Part shown: positions 17,620-26,753 of the stretch, in pieces
Layout: every line of letters begins with the position of its first letter
How positions within the stretch are numbered: the first letter of the stretch is position 1
NCBI GenBank assembly: GCA_008711135.1
Contig: VUAW01000002.1
Location: 310,001-374,000 of the forward strand
Source: Rhodobacteraceae bacterium LNNU 3342
Lineage (GTDB): Bacteria > Pseudomonadota > Alphaproteobacteria > Rhodobacterales > Rhodobacteraceae
Direction of reading: 5' to 3'
DNA length: 64,000 bases
Made by a program: the position numbers and the translations under genes
The notes under the pieces: generated by a model
What the model saw: the letters and a program-made list of their open reading frames with translations, nothing else
Told to the model about the DNA's origin: nothing
The model's database searches: none

Positions 17620-18539
17620 CCGGCGCCCGCCGCGTGACGGAGTCCGCGCTGGGGCGCCTTGGCCTGTCGGGCCGGGCGCTGGTGGTGGCGGTGCCGCTTG
17701 TCTGGCTGCTGGTCTTCTTCCTGATCCCGTTCCTTGTGGTCGCCAAGATCAGCCTGTCCGAGGTAACGATCGCCCGCCCGCCCTACCTGCCCCTGCTGGA
17801 ATGGGACGGGCTGCGCGCGACGCTGAACCTTAATTTCGAAAACTACGCCTACCTTTGGAACGACCCGCTTTACGGCAATGCCTACCTGTTCTCGGTGCGG
17901 GTGGCGTTCGTGTCGGCGACGCTGGCGCTGCTGATCGGGTTTCCGATGGCGTATTACATCGCCCGCAGCCCCGAACCGCGCAGAACGCTGCTGCTGACCG
18001 CAGTGATCTTGCCGTTCTGGACCAGCTTCCTGCTGCGGGTCTATGCGTGGCAGGGCTTTCTGCGCAGCAACGGGGTGATCAACAACACCCTGATTTCGCT
18101 CGGCATCATCGACACGCCGATCGTCATGCTCCAGACCGACTTCGCGGTCTATATCGGCATCGTCTATACTTACCTGCCGTTCATGATCCTGCCGCTTTAC
18201 GCGAACCTCGTGAAGCTTGACGACAGCCTGCTGGAGGCGTCGGCGGACCTTGGCGGCCGGCCCGTGGCGACCTTCTTCTACGTGACGCTGCCGCTGTCGA
18301 TGCCGGGGATCATCGCGGGCTTCATGCTGGTCTTCGTTCCCGCAATTGGTGAATTCGTCATTCCCGAACTTCTCGGCGGGCCCAACACGCTGATGATCGG
18401 GCGCGTGCTCTGGAACGAGTTCTTTGCCAACCGAGATTGGCCGGTGGCCTCGGCGGTGGCGATCGCGATGCTGGTGGTGCTGGTCGTTCCTATCATGGCC
18501 CTGCGCAGCGCCCAGGCTCGGGCCGAGGAGAAGCGATGA
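17616..18539 (+). CDS. potB: polyamine ABC transporter permease, PotB/PotH type
   Basis: A 307-residue inner-membrane permease with six hydrophobic helices. The EAA loop that contacts the ATPase is EASADLGGRPVATFFYVTLPLS. The stretch PAIGEFVIPELLGGPNTLMIGRVLWNEFF is a PotB/PotH signature. The start is the ATG at 17616 that overlaps the stop of the ATPase gene; longer readings lie inside that gene. It forms the channel with the next permease. Confidence 0.9.
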   Translation: MTGARRVTESALGRLGLSGRALVVAVPLVWLLVFFLIPFLVVAKISLSEVTIARPPYLPLLEWDGLRATLNLNFENYAYLWNDPLYGNAYLFSVRVAFVSATLALLIGFPMAYYIARSPEPRRTLLLTAVILPFWTSFLLRVYAWQGFLRSNGVINNTLISLGIIDTPIVMLQTDFAVYIGIVYTYLPFMILPLYANLVKLDDSLLEASADLGGRPVATFFYVTLPLSMPGIIAGFMLVFVPAIGEFVIPELLGGPNTLMIGRVLWNEFFANRDWPVASAVAIAMLVVLVVPIMALRSAQARAEEKR

Positions 18540-19342
18540 AACGCGGCATCTTCCTTCCGCTCGTGACGGTGCTGGGATTTGTCTTCCTTTACGCGCCGAT
18601 CCTGTCGCTGATTGTCTTCAGCTTCAACGAAAGCCGGCTCGTCACCGTCTGGGGCGGATTTTCCACCCGCTGGTACGGGCAGCTGTTCCGCGACCCCCAG
18701 ATCCTGAACGCGGCCTGGATCAGCCTGCGCGTAGCCGTCGTCAGCGCCAGCATCGCTGTCGTTCTGGGAACACTGGTGGCCTTTGTCCTCATGCGCTTTG
18801 GCCGATTCCGGTCGCGCGCGCTGCTGACCGGTATGGCCACCGCGCCGCTGGTCATGCCAGAGGTCATCACCGGCCTGTCGCTCCTGTTGCTGTTCGTGTC
18901 GATGGAACAGCTTCTGGGCTGGCCGGCGGGTCGGGGCGAAACAACGATCATCATCGCGCATATCACCTTCTGCCTGGCCTATGTCGCGGTGGTGGTGCAG
19001 TCGCGCCTGGCCGGCATGGACCAGAGCGTCGAGGAAGCGGCCATGGACCTTGGGGCGCGGCCCGTCCGCGTCTTCTTCGACATCACGCTGCCTATCATCG
19101 CCCCTGCCCTTGTGGCCGGCTGGTTGCTGGCCTTCACCCTGTCGCTCGATGACCTCGTGATCGCAAGCTTCGTGACGGGACCGGGCGCCTCTACCCTGCC
19201 GATGGTGATCTTTTCCAAGGTGCGGCTGGGGGTCAGCCCGGATGTGAACGCGCTTGCCACCATCATCATCGGCATCGTGGCGCTGGGCGTGGGCATCGCG
19301 ATGTGGCAGATGCGCCGCGCCATCCGGCGCGACCGCGAATGA
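18536..19342 (+). CDS. potC: polyamine ABC transporter permease, PotC/PotI type
   Basis: A 268-residue permease with six helices, the second half of the channel. Family marks are YAPILSLIVFSFNESRLVTVWGGFSTRWY near the N-terminus, the coupling loop EEAAMDLGARPVRVFFDITLPII, and LDDLVIASFVTGPG. The start overlaps the previous stop as ATGA, with GAGGAG just before it. A longer frame upstream lies in the previous gene. Confidence 0.9.
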   Translation: MKRGIFLPLVTVLGFVFLYAPILSLIVFSFNESRLVTVWGGFSTRWYGQLFRDPQILNAAWISLRVAVVSASIAVVLGTLVAFVLMRFGRFRSRALLTGMATAPLVMPEVITGLSLLLLFVSMEQLLGWPAGRGETTIIIAHITFCLAYVAVVVQSRLAGMDQSVEEAAMDLGARPVRVFFDITLPIIAPALVAGWLLAFTLSLDDLVIASFVTGPGASTLPMVIFSKVRLGVSPDVNALATIIIGIVALGVGIAMWQMRRAIRRDRE

Positions 19343-19386
19343 TCATGCATCAGGTTTTCACCAGAATTACCAACCGGGAGTTCAGA

Positions 19387-20475
19387 ATGAAGAAGCTCGC
19401 CATCCTCAGCCTTTCGGCCAGCGTATTGGCGCTGCCTGCGCTGGCCCAGCAGCAGGTCGTCAACGTCTACAACTGGTCGGACTATATCGCCGAGGACACG
19501 ATCGCAAAGTTCGAGGCGGAAACCGGCATCCGCGTCGTCTATGACGTCTATGACAGCAATGAGGTGCTGGAGGCGCGGCTGCTTGCCGGCTCCTCGGGCT
19601 ATGACGTTGTGGTGCCGACCTCGCAGTACCTCGCCCGCCAGATCGCGGCCGGCGTCTACCAGCCGCTGAACAAGGACCTGCTGCCCAACCTCGCCAACAT
19701 GGACGAGGAACTGATGCAGGCCGCGGCTGCCTATGATCCGGGCAATGAACATTCGGTCATCTACATGTGGGGCACCACCGGCATCGGCTATAACGTCGAT
19801 GCCGTGCGCGAGCGTCTGGGCGAGGATGCCCCCACCGACAGCTGGTCGATGATCTTTGATCCGGCGAATGCCGAAAAGCTGGCCGACTGCGGCATCACGA
19901 TGCTGGATGCTCCGCCCGACATCATGCAGACGGCAATGGCCTATCTTGGCCTCGATCCCCTATCGCAAGAGGAATCCGATCTGGAACAGGCCGCGGCGCT
20001 TCTGGAACAGATCCGGCCCTACATCCGCTACATCCATTCGTCGCAGTACATCACTGATCTTGCGAACGGCGAAGTCTGCGTTTCCATCGGCTATTCCGGC
20101 GACGTCTTCATCGCCGCCGACCGGGCCGAGTCTGCTGGCACCGGCGTGGAGATCGACTATTCCGTGCCGGTCGAAGGCGCGATGCAGTGGTTCGACATGA
20201 TGGCGATCCCCGCGGATGCCCCGAACCCCGAGGCTGCACATGCCTTCATCAACTTCATCATGAAGCCGGAAATCACCGCGGATATCACCAACTACGTCTA
20301 TTACGCGAACGCTAACGCCGCCTCGATGGAACTGGTGGAAGAGGAAATCCGCAACGACCCTGCGATCTTCCCGACGCCAGAGGTACAGGCAAAGCTGTTC
20401 CCGACCATCACCCGCGACGCCCGCGCCGAGCGGACGCTGACGCGGCTCTGGACGCGGGTTCGCACCGGGCAGTGA
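19387..20475 (+). CDS. potF: polyamine-binding periplasmic protein, PotF/PotD type
   Basis: A 362-residue solute-binding protein. The signal peptide is MKKLAILSLSASVLALPALA, and the mature protein starts QQQVVNVYNWSDYIAEDTI, where NWSDYI is a polyamine-binder mark. Other ligand-box residues appear in YMWGTTGIGYN, ANGEVCVSIGYSGD and the VPVEGAMQWFDMMAIP region. GGGAG lies before ATG, 44 bases after the permease stop. PotF (putrescine) fits slightly better than PotD, but ligand choice is inferred. A terminator closes the operon. Confidence 0.9.
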   Translation: MKKLAILSLSASVLALPALAQQQVVNVYNWSDYIAEDTIAKFEAETGIRVVYDVYDSNEVLEARLLAGSSGYDVVVPTSQYLARQIAAGVYQPLNKDLLPNLANMDEELMQAAAAYDPGNEHSVIYMWGTTGIGYNVDAVRERLGEDAPTDSWSMIFDPANAEKLADCGITMLDAPPDIMQTAMAYLGLDPLSQEESDLEQAAALLEQIRPYIRYIHSSQYITDLANGEVCVSIGYSGDVFIAADRAESAGTGVEIDYSVPVEGAMQWFDMMAIPADAPNPEAAHAFINFIMKPEITADITNYVYYANANAASMELVEEEIRNDPAIFPTPEVQAKLFPTITRDARAERTLTRLWTRVRTGQ

Positions 20476-20481
20476 CCAAAC

Positions 20482-20510
20482 AAAAGGGCCAGCATCACGC
20501 TGGCCCTTTT
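20482..20510 (+). terminator. terminator of the polyamine transporter operon
   Basis: A perfect 12-bp stem (20482-20493 with 20499-20510) with a five-base loop; four T form the end of the stem. It begins seven bases after the stop codon. Confidence 0.82.
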
Positions 20511-20624
20511 CGTTCCAAACGCCCCCGCGCCGATTTACCGGAAGATCACACCGCGCGCGCCAGCGCACGGTCCGGCCCAACGGGATGAGACGCTCCAGCG
20601 TTGAAGACGGGCGAGAGAGTCCCG

Positions 20625-21611
20625 TTACAGCATGGACGGCAGGACCTGATCCGGCGGCCGGTGCCCATCGGCGAAGGTCTTGATGTTGATGATCACCCGC
20701 TCGCCCATTTCTATCCGCGCCTCCATCGTCGCGGATCCCATGTGCGGCAACAGCACCACATTCGGCAACTCCCGCAGACGCGGGTTGACCTGCGCGCCCC
20801 GCTCGAAAACGTCCAGCCCCGCCCCTGCGATTTCCCCTGCCCGGAGCATCCGCGTCAGCGCGTTTTCGTCGATCACCTCCCCGCGCGAGGTGTTCACGAT
20901 CACCGCAGACGGTTTCATCAGCTTCAGCCGCCGCGCGTTCATCAGGTGAAAGGTCGAAGGCGTATGCGGGCAGTTGATCGAGATGATGTCCATCCGCGCC
21001 ACCATCTGGTCAAGGCTTTCCCACCACGTCGCCTCCAGCGGCGCCTCGACCTCGGGGCGCAGGCGGCGGCGGTTGTGATAGTGGATCTGCATCCCAAACG
21101 CCCGCGCCCGCCGCGCCACTGCCTGCCCGATGCGCCCCATGCCTAGGATGCCAAGCCGCCGCCCCGCCACGCGCCCGCCCAGCAGCGCCGTGGGCGACCA
21201 GCCCTGCCAGTGGCCCGCCTGCATCAGCGCCATGCCTTCCGGCATGCGCCGCACCACGGCAAGGATCAGGGCCAAGGTCATGTCCGCGGTATCCTCGGTC
21301 AGCACCCCCGGCGTGTTTGACACCAGTATTCCCCGCTGCCGGGCGCTGAACACGTCGATATGATCGACGCCAGTGCCGTAATTCGCGATCAGCTTTAGCT
21401 TCTCACTTGCTGCGGCCATCATCGCGGCATCGATCTGGTCGGTCACCGTCGGCACCAGCACATCCGCACGCCGCATCGCCGCGACCAGTTCATCGCGGGT
21501 CATCGGCTGGTCGGGGTCGCGAAGCTCCACGTCGAAAAGCTCCTTCAGGCGCGTCTCCACGACGTCGGGCAAGCGTCGCGTAACGACAACACTCAGGCGC
21601 TTCGCAGGCAT
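20625..21611 (-). CDS. D-2-hydroxyacid dehydrogenase (glyoxylate/hydroxypyruvate reductase type)
   Basis: A 328-residue NAD(P)H-dependent reductase of D-2-hydroxyacids. The nucleotide motif is LGILGMGRIGQAVARRARAF. Catalytic residues are visible: Arg in NTSRGEVID, Glu in the downstream AGAGLDVFE region and His in LLPHMGSAT. The closest named families are glyoxylate reductase (GyaR/GhrB) and glycerate dehydrogenase. In a C2-assimilating organism it could recycle glyoxylate, which is inference. The gene is divergent from the SH3 protein gene. Confidence 0.85.
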   Translation of the reverse strand: MPAKRLSVVVTRRLPDVVETRLKELFDVELRDPDQPMTRDELVAAMRRADVLVPTVTDQIDAAMMAAASEKLKLIANYGTGVDHIDVFSARQRGILVSNTPGVLTEDTADMTLALILAVVRRMPEGMALMQAGHWQGWSPTALLGGRVAGRRLGILGMGRIGQAVARRARAFGMQIHYHNRRRLRPEVEAPLEATWWESLDQMVARMDIISINCPHTPSTFHLMNARRLKLMKPSAVIVNTSRGEVIDENALTRMLRAGEIAGAGLDVFERGAQVNPRLRELPNVVLLPHMGSATMEARIEMGERVIINIKTFADGHRPPDQVLPSML

Positions 21612-21733
21612 CCGGTTCCTCCCCCGCTTTTCATTCGCTGCTCATGCTGGCAAAGTGCCGGATAGCCGGGCGAGGTACAAGCACCGGCATGAACAACAAC
21701 GACCCAAAGGGTCGCGGGCAGATGGGCAGAAAC

Positions 21734-22234
21734 ATGAAACCGATCCGGGGTACGGCCTTGGCGGCTATTCTTTGTATGATTTTCGCTGGGGCGGCCGTGG
21801 CGGAAACGCGGGGGGCAGTGACGAACCTGCCGCTGCCGCGCTTCGTATCGCTCAAGGGGGCCGAAGGAAATGCTCGCCGCGGTCCCGGTCTCAGCCACCG
21901 CATCGACTGGGTGTTCACCCGGCGCGACATGCCGCTGCGTGTCACCGCCGAACACGAACACTGGCGCCGGGTCGAGGATCGTGACGGCGCCGGCGGCTGG
22001 GTGCATTACGCGCTTCTGTCGGGAGTGCGGACTGTCATCGTAGATGAACACATGATGCCGTTGCATGCCCGTCCAGATCCCAATTCCAACATCACCGCTT
22101 ATGTCGAGGCTGGCGTCGTCGCCCGCCTGCAGCAGTGCCAGCCCCTCTGGTGCCGCCTGAGCGTGGATGGCGCGCGCGGCTGGGCACCCAAAACCGCGCT
22201 CTGGGGGGTCGAACCCGAAGAGGTCTTTGACTGA
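21734..22234 (+). CDS. secreted SH3-domain protein
   Basis: A 166-residue exported protein. The signal peptide KPIRGTALAAILCMIFAGAA is cleaved before ETRGAVTN, followed by two bacterial SH3-like repeats; the first contains NARRGPGLSHRIDWVFTRR and GGWVHYALLSG, the second ARPDPNSNITAYVEAG and ARGWAPKTALWGV. Such domains bind cell-wall or other periplasmic partners. The start is uncertain: in-frame ATGs at 21689 and 21722 would only lengthen the leader. It is widespread in Rhodobacteraceae with no known role. Confidence 0.8.
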   Translation: MKPIRGTALAAILCMIFAGAAVAETRGAVTNLPLPRFVSLKGAEGNARRGPGLSHRIDWVFTRRDMPLRVTAEHEHWRRVEDRDGAGGWVHYALLSGVRTVIVDEHMMPLHARPDPNSNITAYVEAGVVARLQQCQPLWCRLSVDGARGWAPKTALWGVEPEEVFD

Positions 22235-22305
22235 CATGGCTACGCGGGGTTGTGCGAATCCGCTCCCGGGTCTAGGGCAACGGCCCGTCAGCCGAAGGAT
22301 CTGCC

Positions 22306-23187
22306 ATGCCTGCCCCCGGACACACCCGCCTGAACCTCTCTGCTGGTCTGGCCTCGGTTTCGGTGGCTTCGGTTCTCGTGGCACTCAAGCTGTGGGCGCT
22401 CGCTGAAACCGGGGCACTTTCGGTGGCGGCCTCGCTGGCGGACAGCGCGCTCGATCTCATGATATCTGGCGTCGGGCTGGCCGCGATCGTCTATGCCGCC
22501 CGCCCACCTGACGCCGATCACCGCTTCGGCCATACCTCGGCCGAGGATCTGGCCGCGTTGGGTCAAGCGCTGTTCGTGCTGATCTCGGCCGCCGTGATCA
22601 CCTTTGCCGCAGTCTCCCGGCTCCTTTCCCCGACGCCGGTCCGCTTGGGCGCCGAAGGGCGCGGGATCGCGGTGATGGTGATTTCGATCGTGCTGACGCT
22701 GGCGCTGGTGGTCTGGCAAGGGCGGGTCGCGCGGCGTACCGGGAACCGGGTGGTGCAGGCTGACCGGCTGCATTACCTGGCCGACCTCATTCCCAACATC
22801 GGGGCAATCCTTGCACTGGCCGCCTCGGCCCGGTTCGGGATCGAACAGGCGGACTCGCTCGTCGCGCTTCTGGCGGCGGCGATACTGGCGCGCGGTGCGC
22901 TACGGATCGGACGGGGCGCCTGGGACGCCCTGATGGACCGGAGCGCGGGACCCGATGTGGTCGAGGGAATTGAGCGGATCGTGGACAACTGGCCCGGTGT
23001 TCATGGTCATCACGACCTCAGAACCCGCACCTCTGGCACGCGGCTTTTCGTGCACCTGCATATCGAGTTGGACGGAACACAGACGCTGGACGAGGCCCAC
23101 GCGATCAGCGCGGGCCTCAAGCGAGCAATCCTTCAGGCACATCCGGATGCGGATGTCATCATCCACAAGGACCCGGTGCGCGACTGA
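22306..23187 (+). CDS. cation diffusion facilitator (FieF-like metal exporter)
   Basis: A 293-residue transporter that exports divalent metals (Zn2+, Fe2+, Cd2+) against protons. Four to six helices lead into a cytoplasmic C-terminal domain. The transport site is intact: DSALD in the second helix and HYLAD in the fifth (a DD-HD set, as in FieF/YiiP). The C-terminal domain keeps HGHHDLRTRTSG and FVHLHIELDG, the cytoplasmic metal-binding region. It lies 71 bases after the SH3 gene and is convergent with the M3 peptidase gene, their ends abutting exactly. Confidence 0.88.
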   Translation: MPAPGHTRLNLSAGLASVSVASVLVALKLWALAETGALSVAASLADSALDLMISGVGLAAIVYAARPPDADHRFGHTSAEDLAALGQALFVLISAAVITFAAVSRLLSPTPVRLGAEGRGIAVMVISIVLTLALVVWQGRVARRTGNRVVQADRLHYLADLIPNIGAILALAASARFGIEQADSLVALLAAAILARGALRIGRGAWDALMDRSAGPDVVEGIERIVDNWPGVHGHHDLRTRTSGTRLFVHLHIELDGTQTLDEAHAISAGLKRAILQAHPDADVIIHKDPVRD

Positions 23188-25203
23188 TCAGGCGGCGTCG
23201 AGCCCCCGCCCCCGCAGCAGCGCCTCTGGCCCCGGCATCCGGCCCCGGAAGCGGGTGTAAAGCACCTCCGCCTCTTCGGATCCACCGGCCGACAGGATGT
23301 GCTGTTCCAGCCGCGCAGCCAGTTCGGGGTCAAAGGGATTGCCCGCCTCCTCGAACGCGGCAAAGGCGTCAGCGTCCATGACCTCTGACCACATGTAGCT
23401 GTAATAGCCGCTGGAATAGCCGTCGCCCGCAAAGACATGGGCGAAATGCGGCGTCGCATGGCGCATCCCGATCGCGCGGGGCATGCCGATTTCCTGCAGC
23501 ACCTCGGCCTGCTTTGCCATCGGATCGGCCGGCGCAGGGCCTTCGTGGAACGCGAGATCCACCAGCGCCGAGGCGACATATTCCACCGTGGCGAACCCCT
23601 GGTCAAAGTTCTGCGCCGCCAGCAGCCGGTCCAGCATGTCCTTCGGCATTGGTTCACCGGTGTCCACGTGACGCGCGTGGCGTTCCAGTACCTCTGGCAC
23701 CTCCAGCCAATGTTCGTAAAGCTGGCTCGGCAGTTCCACGAAGTCCCGCGCCACCGAGGTGCCGGAGATGAAGGCATAGGTCACGTCCGACAGCATCTGG
23801 TGGAGCGCGTGGCCGAATTCGTGGAACAGCGTCCGTGCGTCATCATAGGACAAGAGCGCCGGGTTACCCTTGGCGAAGTTGCAGACGTTCACGACGATGG
23901 GTCGCACGTCCTCGCCCAGCTTGCGCTGGCTGCGCATGGTAGAACACCAGGCGCCCGACCGCTTCGACGACCGGGCAAAATAGTCGCCGATGAATACGGC
24001 CATGTGCCGCCCGTCGCGCGTCACCTCCCACGCGCGGGCGTCGGGATGGTACAGCGGCACGTCCAACGGCCGGAACTCCAGCCGGAACAAGCGGTTGGCG
24101 CAGTCGAACGCGGCCTCGATCATCGCCTCCAGCCGCAGGTACGGTTTCAGCGCGGATTCATCCAGATCATGTTCCGCCTTGCGCCGCCTTTCGGCATAGT
24201 GGCGCCAGTCCCACGGCTCCAGGTCGCCATTGATGCCATCATCGCGCATCATGCCCAGAAGCACCTCGGCGTCCTTGTCCGCCTTGGCCCGCGCGGGCTG
24301 CCAGACCCGCATCAGCAGGTCGCGCACCGCCTCGGGCGTTCCCGCCATCTCTGTTTCCAGCTTGTAGGCGGCAAAGGAAGGGTAGCCGAGCAGCTTTGCC
24401 CGTTCCTCGCGCAGCGCCAGCGTTTCGGCGGCGATGGCGCGGTTGTCATTGTCGTTCCCGTTGGCGCCCCGCGCAGCCCAGGCACGCCACGCCTTTTCCC
24501 GTAGATCTCGGCGGGTGGAATACTGCAGGAACGGCACGATGAGCGACCGGTTCAGCGTCACCACGTATCCCGGCAGGCCACGTTCCTCTGCGGCGGCGCG
24601 GGCCGAAGTTCGCAAGAAATCCGGCAGGCCATCCAGATCGCCCTCGCCCAGTTCCATGAACCACGCGCGTTCATCCGCCAGCAGGTTCTGGGTAAACTGG
24701 GTGCCCAGCACCGCCAGCCGTTCCTTGACCGCCGTCAGCCGGTCCCGTGCCTCCCCTTCCAGTGCCGCGCCGGCCCGCACGAACATCCGGCGGTACAGCA
24801 TCAGCACCCGCATCTGTTCATCTGTCAGGCCGAGGCTGTCGCGGTCGTTCCAGATGGTCTCAATCCGGTCGAACAGGGTGCGGTTGTTGGTGATCTCGGA
24901 CGAATAGGCCGACATCCGGGGCGCAAGCTCGCGCTGCAGCGCCTCTCGGGCGGGGGTGCTGTCGGCGCCGGCGAGGTTGTAGAACACGCCCGCCACCCGG
25001 TCGAGCGTTTCATCCGCAAGCTCTAGGGCCTTGATCGTATTGGCGAATGTGGGCGGGTCGGGATTGTCGGCGATGGCGCTGATCGCCTTGCGCCCTTCGG
25101 CCAGCGCGACGTCGAACGCGGGGGCGAAATCCTCGTCCCTGATCGCGTCGAAAGGTGGCAAGGCAAAGGGGGTGGTCCATTCGGACAGAAGCGGATTGGT
25201 CAT
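23188..25203 (-). CDS. M3-family metallopeptidase (oligopeptidase A / Dcp type)
   Basis: A 671-residue zinc peptidase that cleaves short peptides in the cytoplasm. The active site FHEFGHALHQML (about residues 460-470) holds HExxH, and a downstream Glu completes the zinc site. Near the C-terminus are GYSSGYYSYMWSEVMDADAF and the tyrosine-rich substrate loop typical of Dcp/PrlC. There is no signal peptide. Length fits Dcp (about 680). OpdA versus peptidyl-dipeptidase activity cannot be settled. It is 24 bases from the next gene upstream (MoeB-like), so it is probably the last gene of that unit. Confidence 0.88.
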   Translation of the reverse strand: MTNPLLSEWTTPFALPPFDAIRDEDFAPAFDVALAEGRKAISAIADNPDPPTFANTIKALELADETLDRVAGVFYNLAGADSTPAREALQRELAPRMSAYSSEITNNRTLFDRIETIWNDRDSLGLTDEQMRVLMLYRRMFVRAGAALEGEARDRLTAVKERLAVLGTQFTQNLLADERAWFMELGEGDLDGLPDFLRTSARAAAEERGLPGYVVTLNRSLIVPFLQYSTRRDLREKAWRAWAARGANGNDNDNRAIAAETLALREERAKLLGYPSFAAYKLETEMAGTPEAVRDLLMRVWQPARAKADKDAEVLLGMMRDDGINGDLEPWDWRHYAERRRKAEHDLDESALKPYLRLEAMIEAAFDCANRLFRLEFRPLDVPLYHPDARAWEVTRDGRHMAVFIGDYFARSSKRSGAWCSTMRSQRKLGEDVRPIVVNVCNFAKGNPALLSYDDARTLFHEFGHALHQMLSDVTYAFISGTSVARDFVELPSQLYEHWLEVPEVLERHARHVDTGEPMPKDMLDRLLAAQNFDQGFATVEYVASALVDLAFHEGPAPADPMAKQAEVLQEIGMPRAIGMRHATPHFAHVFAGDGYSSGYYSYMWSEVMDADAFAAFEEAGNPFDPELAARLEQHILSAGGSEEAEVLYTRFRGRMPGPEALLRGRGLDAA

Positions 25204-25227
25204 GTCGGCACTCCTTTGCCACGAAGG

Positions 25228-26286
25228 CTAGGCGTTGGCGCCGCCGGGTGCCAGCCCCTTTCCGCCGCAGGCCGCGCAGCCGGGGCGCCGGCGCAGCGTG
25301 ATGCTCCGCGTTTCGCCATAAAGCGCGTCGTGGATCAGCATCCGCCCCGCCAGCGTTTCGCCAGCGCCGGTGAGGTGCTTGACTGCCTCGGTCGCCATGA
25401 TCGCGCCCACGACGCCGGGAAGCGGGGCTACGACCCCCGCCTCGGCACAGCTTGGAGCAAGACCGGGGGCCGGTCGGGTGGGAAAGACGCATTCGAAACA
25501 GGGCGTGCCATGGGCGGGATCATAAAGGCTCACCTGCCCTTCCCACTGGCTCATGGCACCCGCGATCAGCGGCTTGCCCAGCCGCGCCGCCACCCGGTTG
25601 ACCAGGTAGCGGGTGTCGAAATTGTCGGTACCATCGATGATCACGTCATAATCTGCGAACAGCTCGGCCGCGATGTCTTCGGTCAGGCGGCGGTGGTAGG
25701 GGCGGAGCGTGATGAAGGGGTTCAGCGCCTCGACCGCGATCTGCGCGGAAAAGACCTTGGGCATGCCGATGCGGCTGTCGCTGTGAACGATCTGCCGCTG
25801 CAGGTTGGAATTTTCGACCACGTCATCATCGATGACCCCGATCGTCCCCACCCCCGCCGCCGCAAGATACAGCAGCACTGGCGAACCCAGCCCCCCTGCC
25901 CCGATCACCAGCACCCGCGCCTCGCCCAGACGGCGCTGGCCCGGGCCGCCGATTTCTCGCAGCATGATGTGGCGGGAATAGCGGTCAAGTTCCGTCGCGC
26001 CCAGCGCCGCGCGCTGTTCCGGGGCCGTGGGCGCGGCCCTGCGGCGCAGCCCGCGCAACAGCCCGCCATAACCCAGCCCCAACAGCCCCAAGCCCAGAAG
26101 CACGACCCAGCCCGCCGCGCTGCCGCCGGTCGCGATCCGCAGCCCGTTGCCCTGCGGCAGGACCAGCTGCGCCAGGATCACGCCTGCAATCAGGATACCG
26201 ATCATCAGCATCCGCGCCCGCACCGGCGCGTTCATCAGCCATCCCGCCACCCAGATCGCCGCCGCAAGCGCAAATACCAAGCCCAT
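25228..26286 (-). CDS. moeB: HesA/MoeB/ThiF-type E1-like protein with membrane anchor
   Basis: A 352-residue protein in two parts. Residues 1-80 form three hydrophobic helices; from about residue 95 comes an E1-like adenylyltransferase domain starting ELDRYSRHIMLREIGG. The nucleotide loop is VLVIGAGGLGSPVLLYLAAAGVG, the magnesium aspartate is in DGTDNFDTR, and zinc pairs are PCFECVFP and GCAACGG. It would activate the C-terminus of MoaD or ThiS. There is no rhodanese domain. The start overlaps the dut stop (TGATG). MoeB versus ThiF role is uncertain; the anchor is unusual. Confidence 0.82.
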   Translation of the reverse strand: MGLVFALAAAIWVAGWLMNAPVRARMLMIGILIAGVILAQLVLPQGNGLRIATGGSAAGWVVLLGLGLLGLGYGGLLRGLRRRAAPTAPEQRAALGATELDRYSRHIMLREIGGPGQRRLGEARVLVIGAGGLGSPVLLYLAAAGVGTIGVIDDDVVENSNLQRQIVHSDSRIGMPKVFSAQIAVEALNPFITLRPYHRRLTEDIAAELFADYDVIIDGTDNFDTRYLVNRVAARLGKPLIAGAMSQWEGQVSLYDPAHGTPCFECVFPTRPAPGLAPSCAEAGVVAPLPGVVGAIMATEAVKHLTGAGETLAGRMLIHDALYGETRSITLRRRPGCAACGGKGLAPGGANA

Positions 26287-26753
26287 CAGCCGCGCCCCGT
26301 CGAACCGAAGCCACCCGCTCCGCGATCCGTTTCGCCCAGCGCCCCGACCAATTCAAAGCGCGCCTGCACCACCGGCGCCACCACCATCTGCGCGATGCGG
26401 TCGCCGTGGTGGATGGTGTGGGGTTCCGCCCCGAGGTTGACGATCGGCACGCCCAGCGGCCCGCGATAGTCGCTGTCGATGGTACCGGGCGTGTTGGGCA
26501 GCGTGATCCCGTGCTTGACCGAAAGGCCCGAACGCGGACGGATCTGCGCCTCGAACCCCGTGGGGATTTCCACCCGCAGGCCAGTGGGGATGATCCGCCG
26601 CTCCATCGGGCGCAGGGTGAGGCCTTCGGCGCGATGTTCCGGCGGCAGGTTGGCACGGATGTCGGCCCCGGCCGCGCCGGCCGTTTCATAGGATGGCAGC
26701 GGCAGGTCCGGATCTGCCCAGTCCTCTCTCAGCACCAGAAGGACGGGGGTCAT
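26286..26753 (-). CDS. dut: deoxyuridine triphosphatase (dUTPase)
   Basis: Dut hydrolyses dUTP to dUMP and pyrophosphate, keeping uracil out of DNA and feeding thymidylate synthesis. The 155-residue protein has the five trimeric-dUTPase motifs: AGADIRANL, RSGLSVKHG, GTIDSDYRGP (with catalytic Asp), GDRIAQMVV and the C-terminal RGAGGFGSTGRG arm. It overlaps coaBC at its start (ATGA) and the MoeB-like gene at its end (TGATG). The dUMP product is the substrate of ThyX, encoded elsewhere in the window. Confidence 0.95.
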   Translation of the reverse strand: MTPVLLVLREDWADPDLPLPSYETAGAAGADIRANLPPEHRAEGLTLRPMERRIIPTGLRVEIPTGFEAQIRPRSGLSVKHGITLPNTPGTIDSDYRGPLGVPIVNLGAEPHTIHHGDRIAQMVVAPVVQARFELVGALGETDRGAGGFGSTGRG

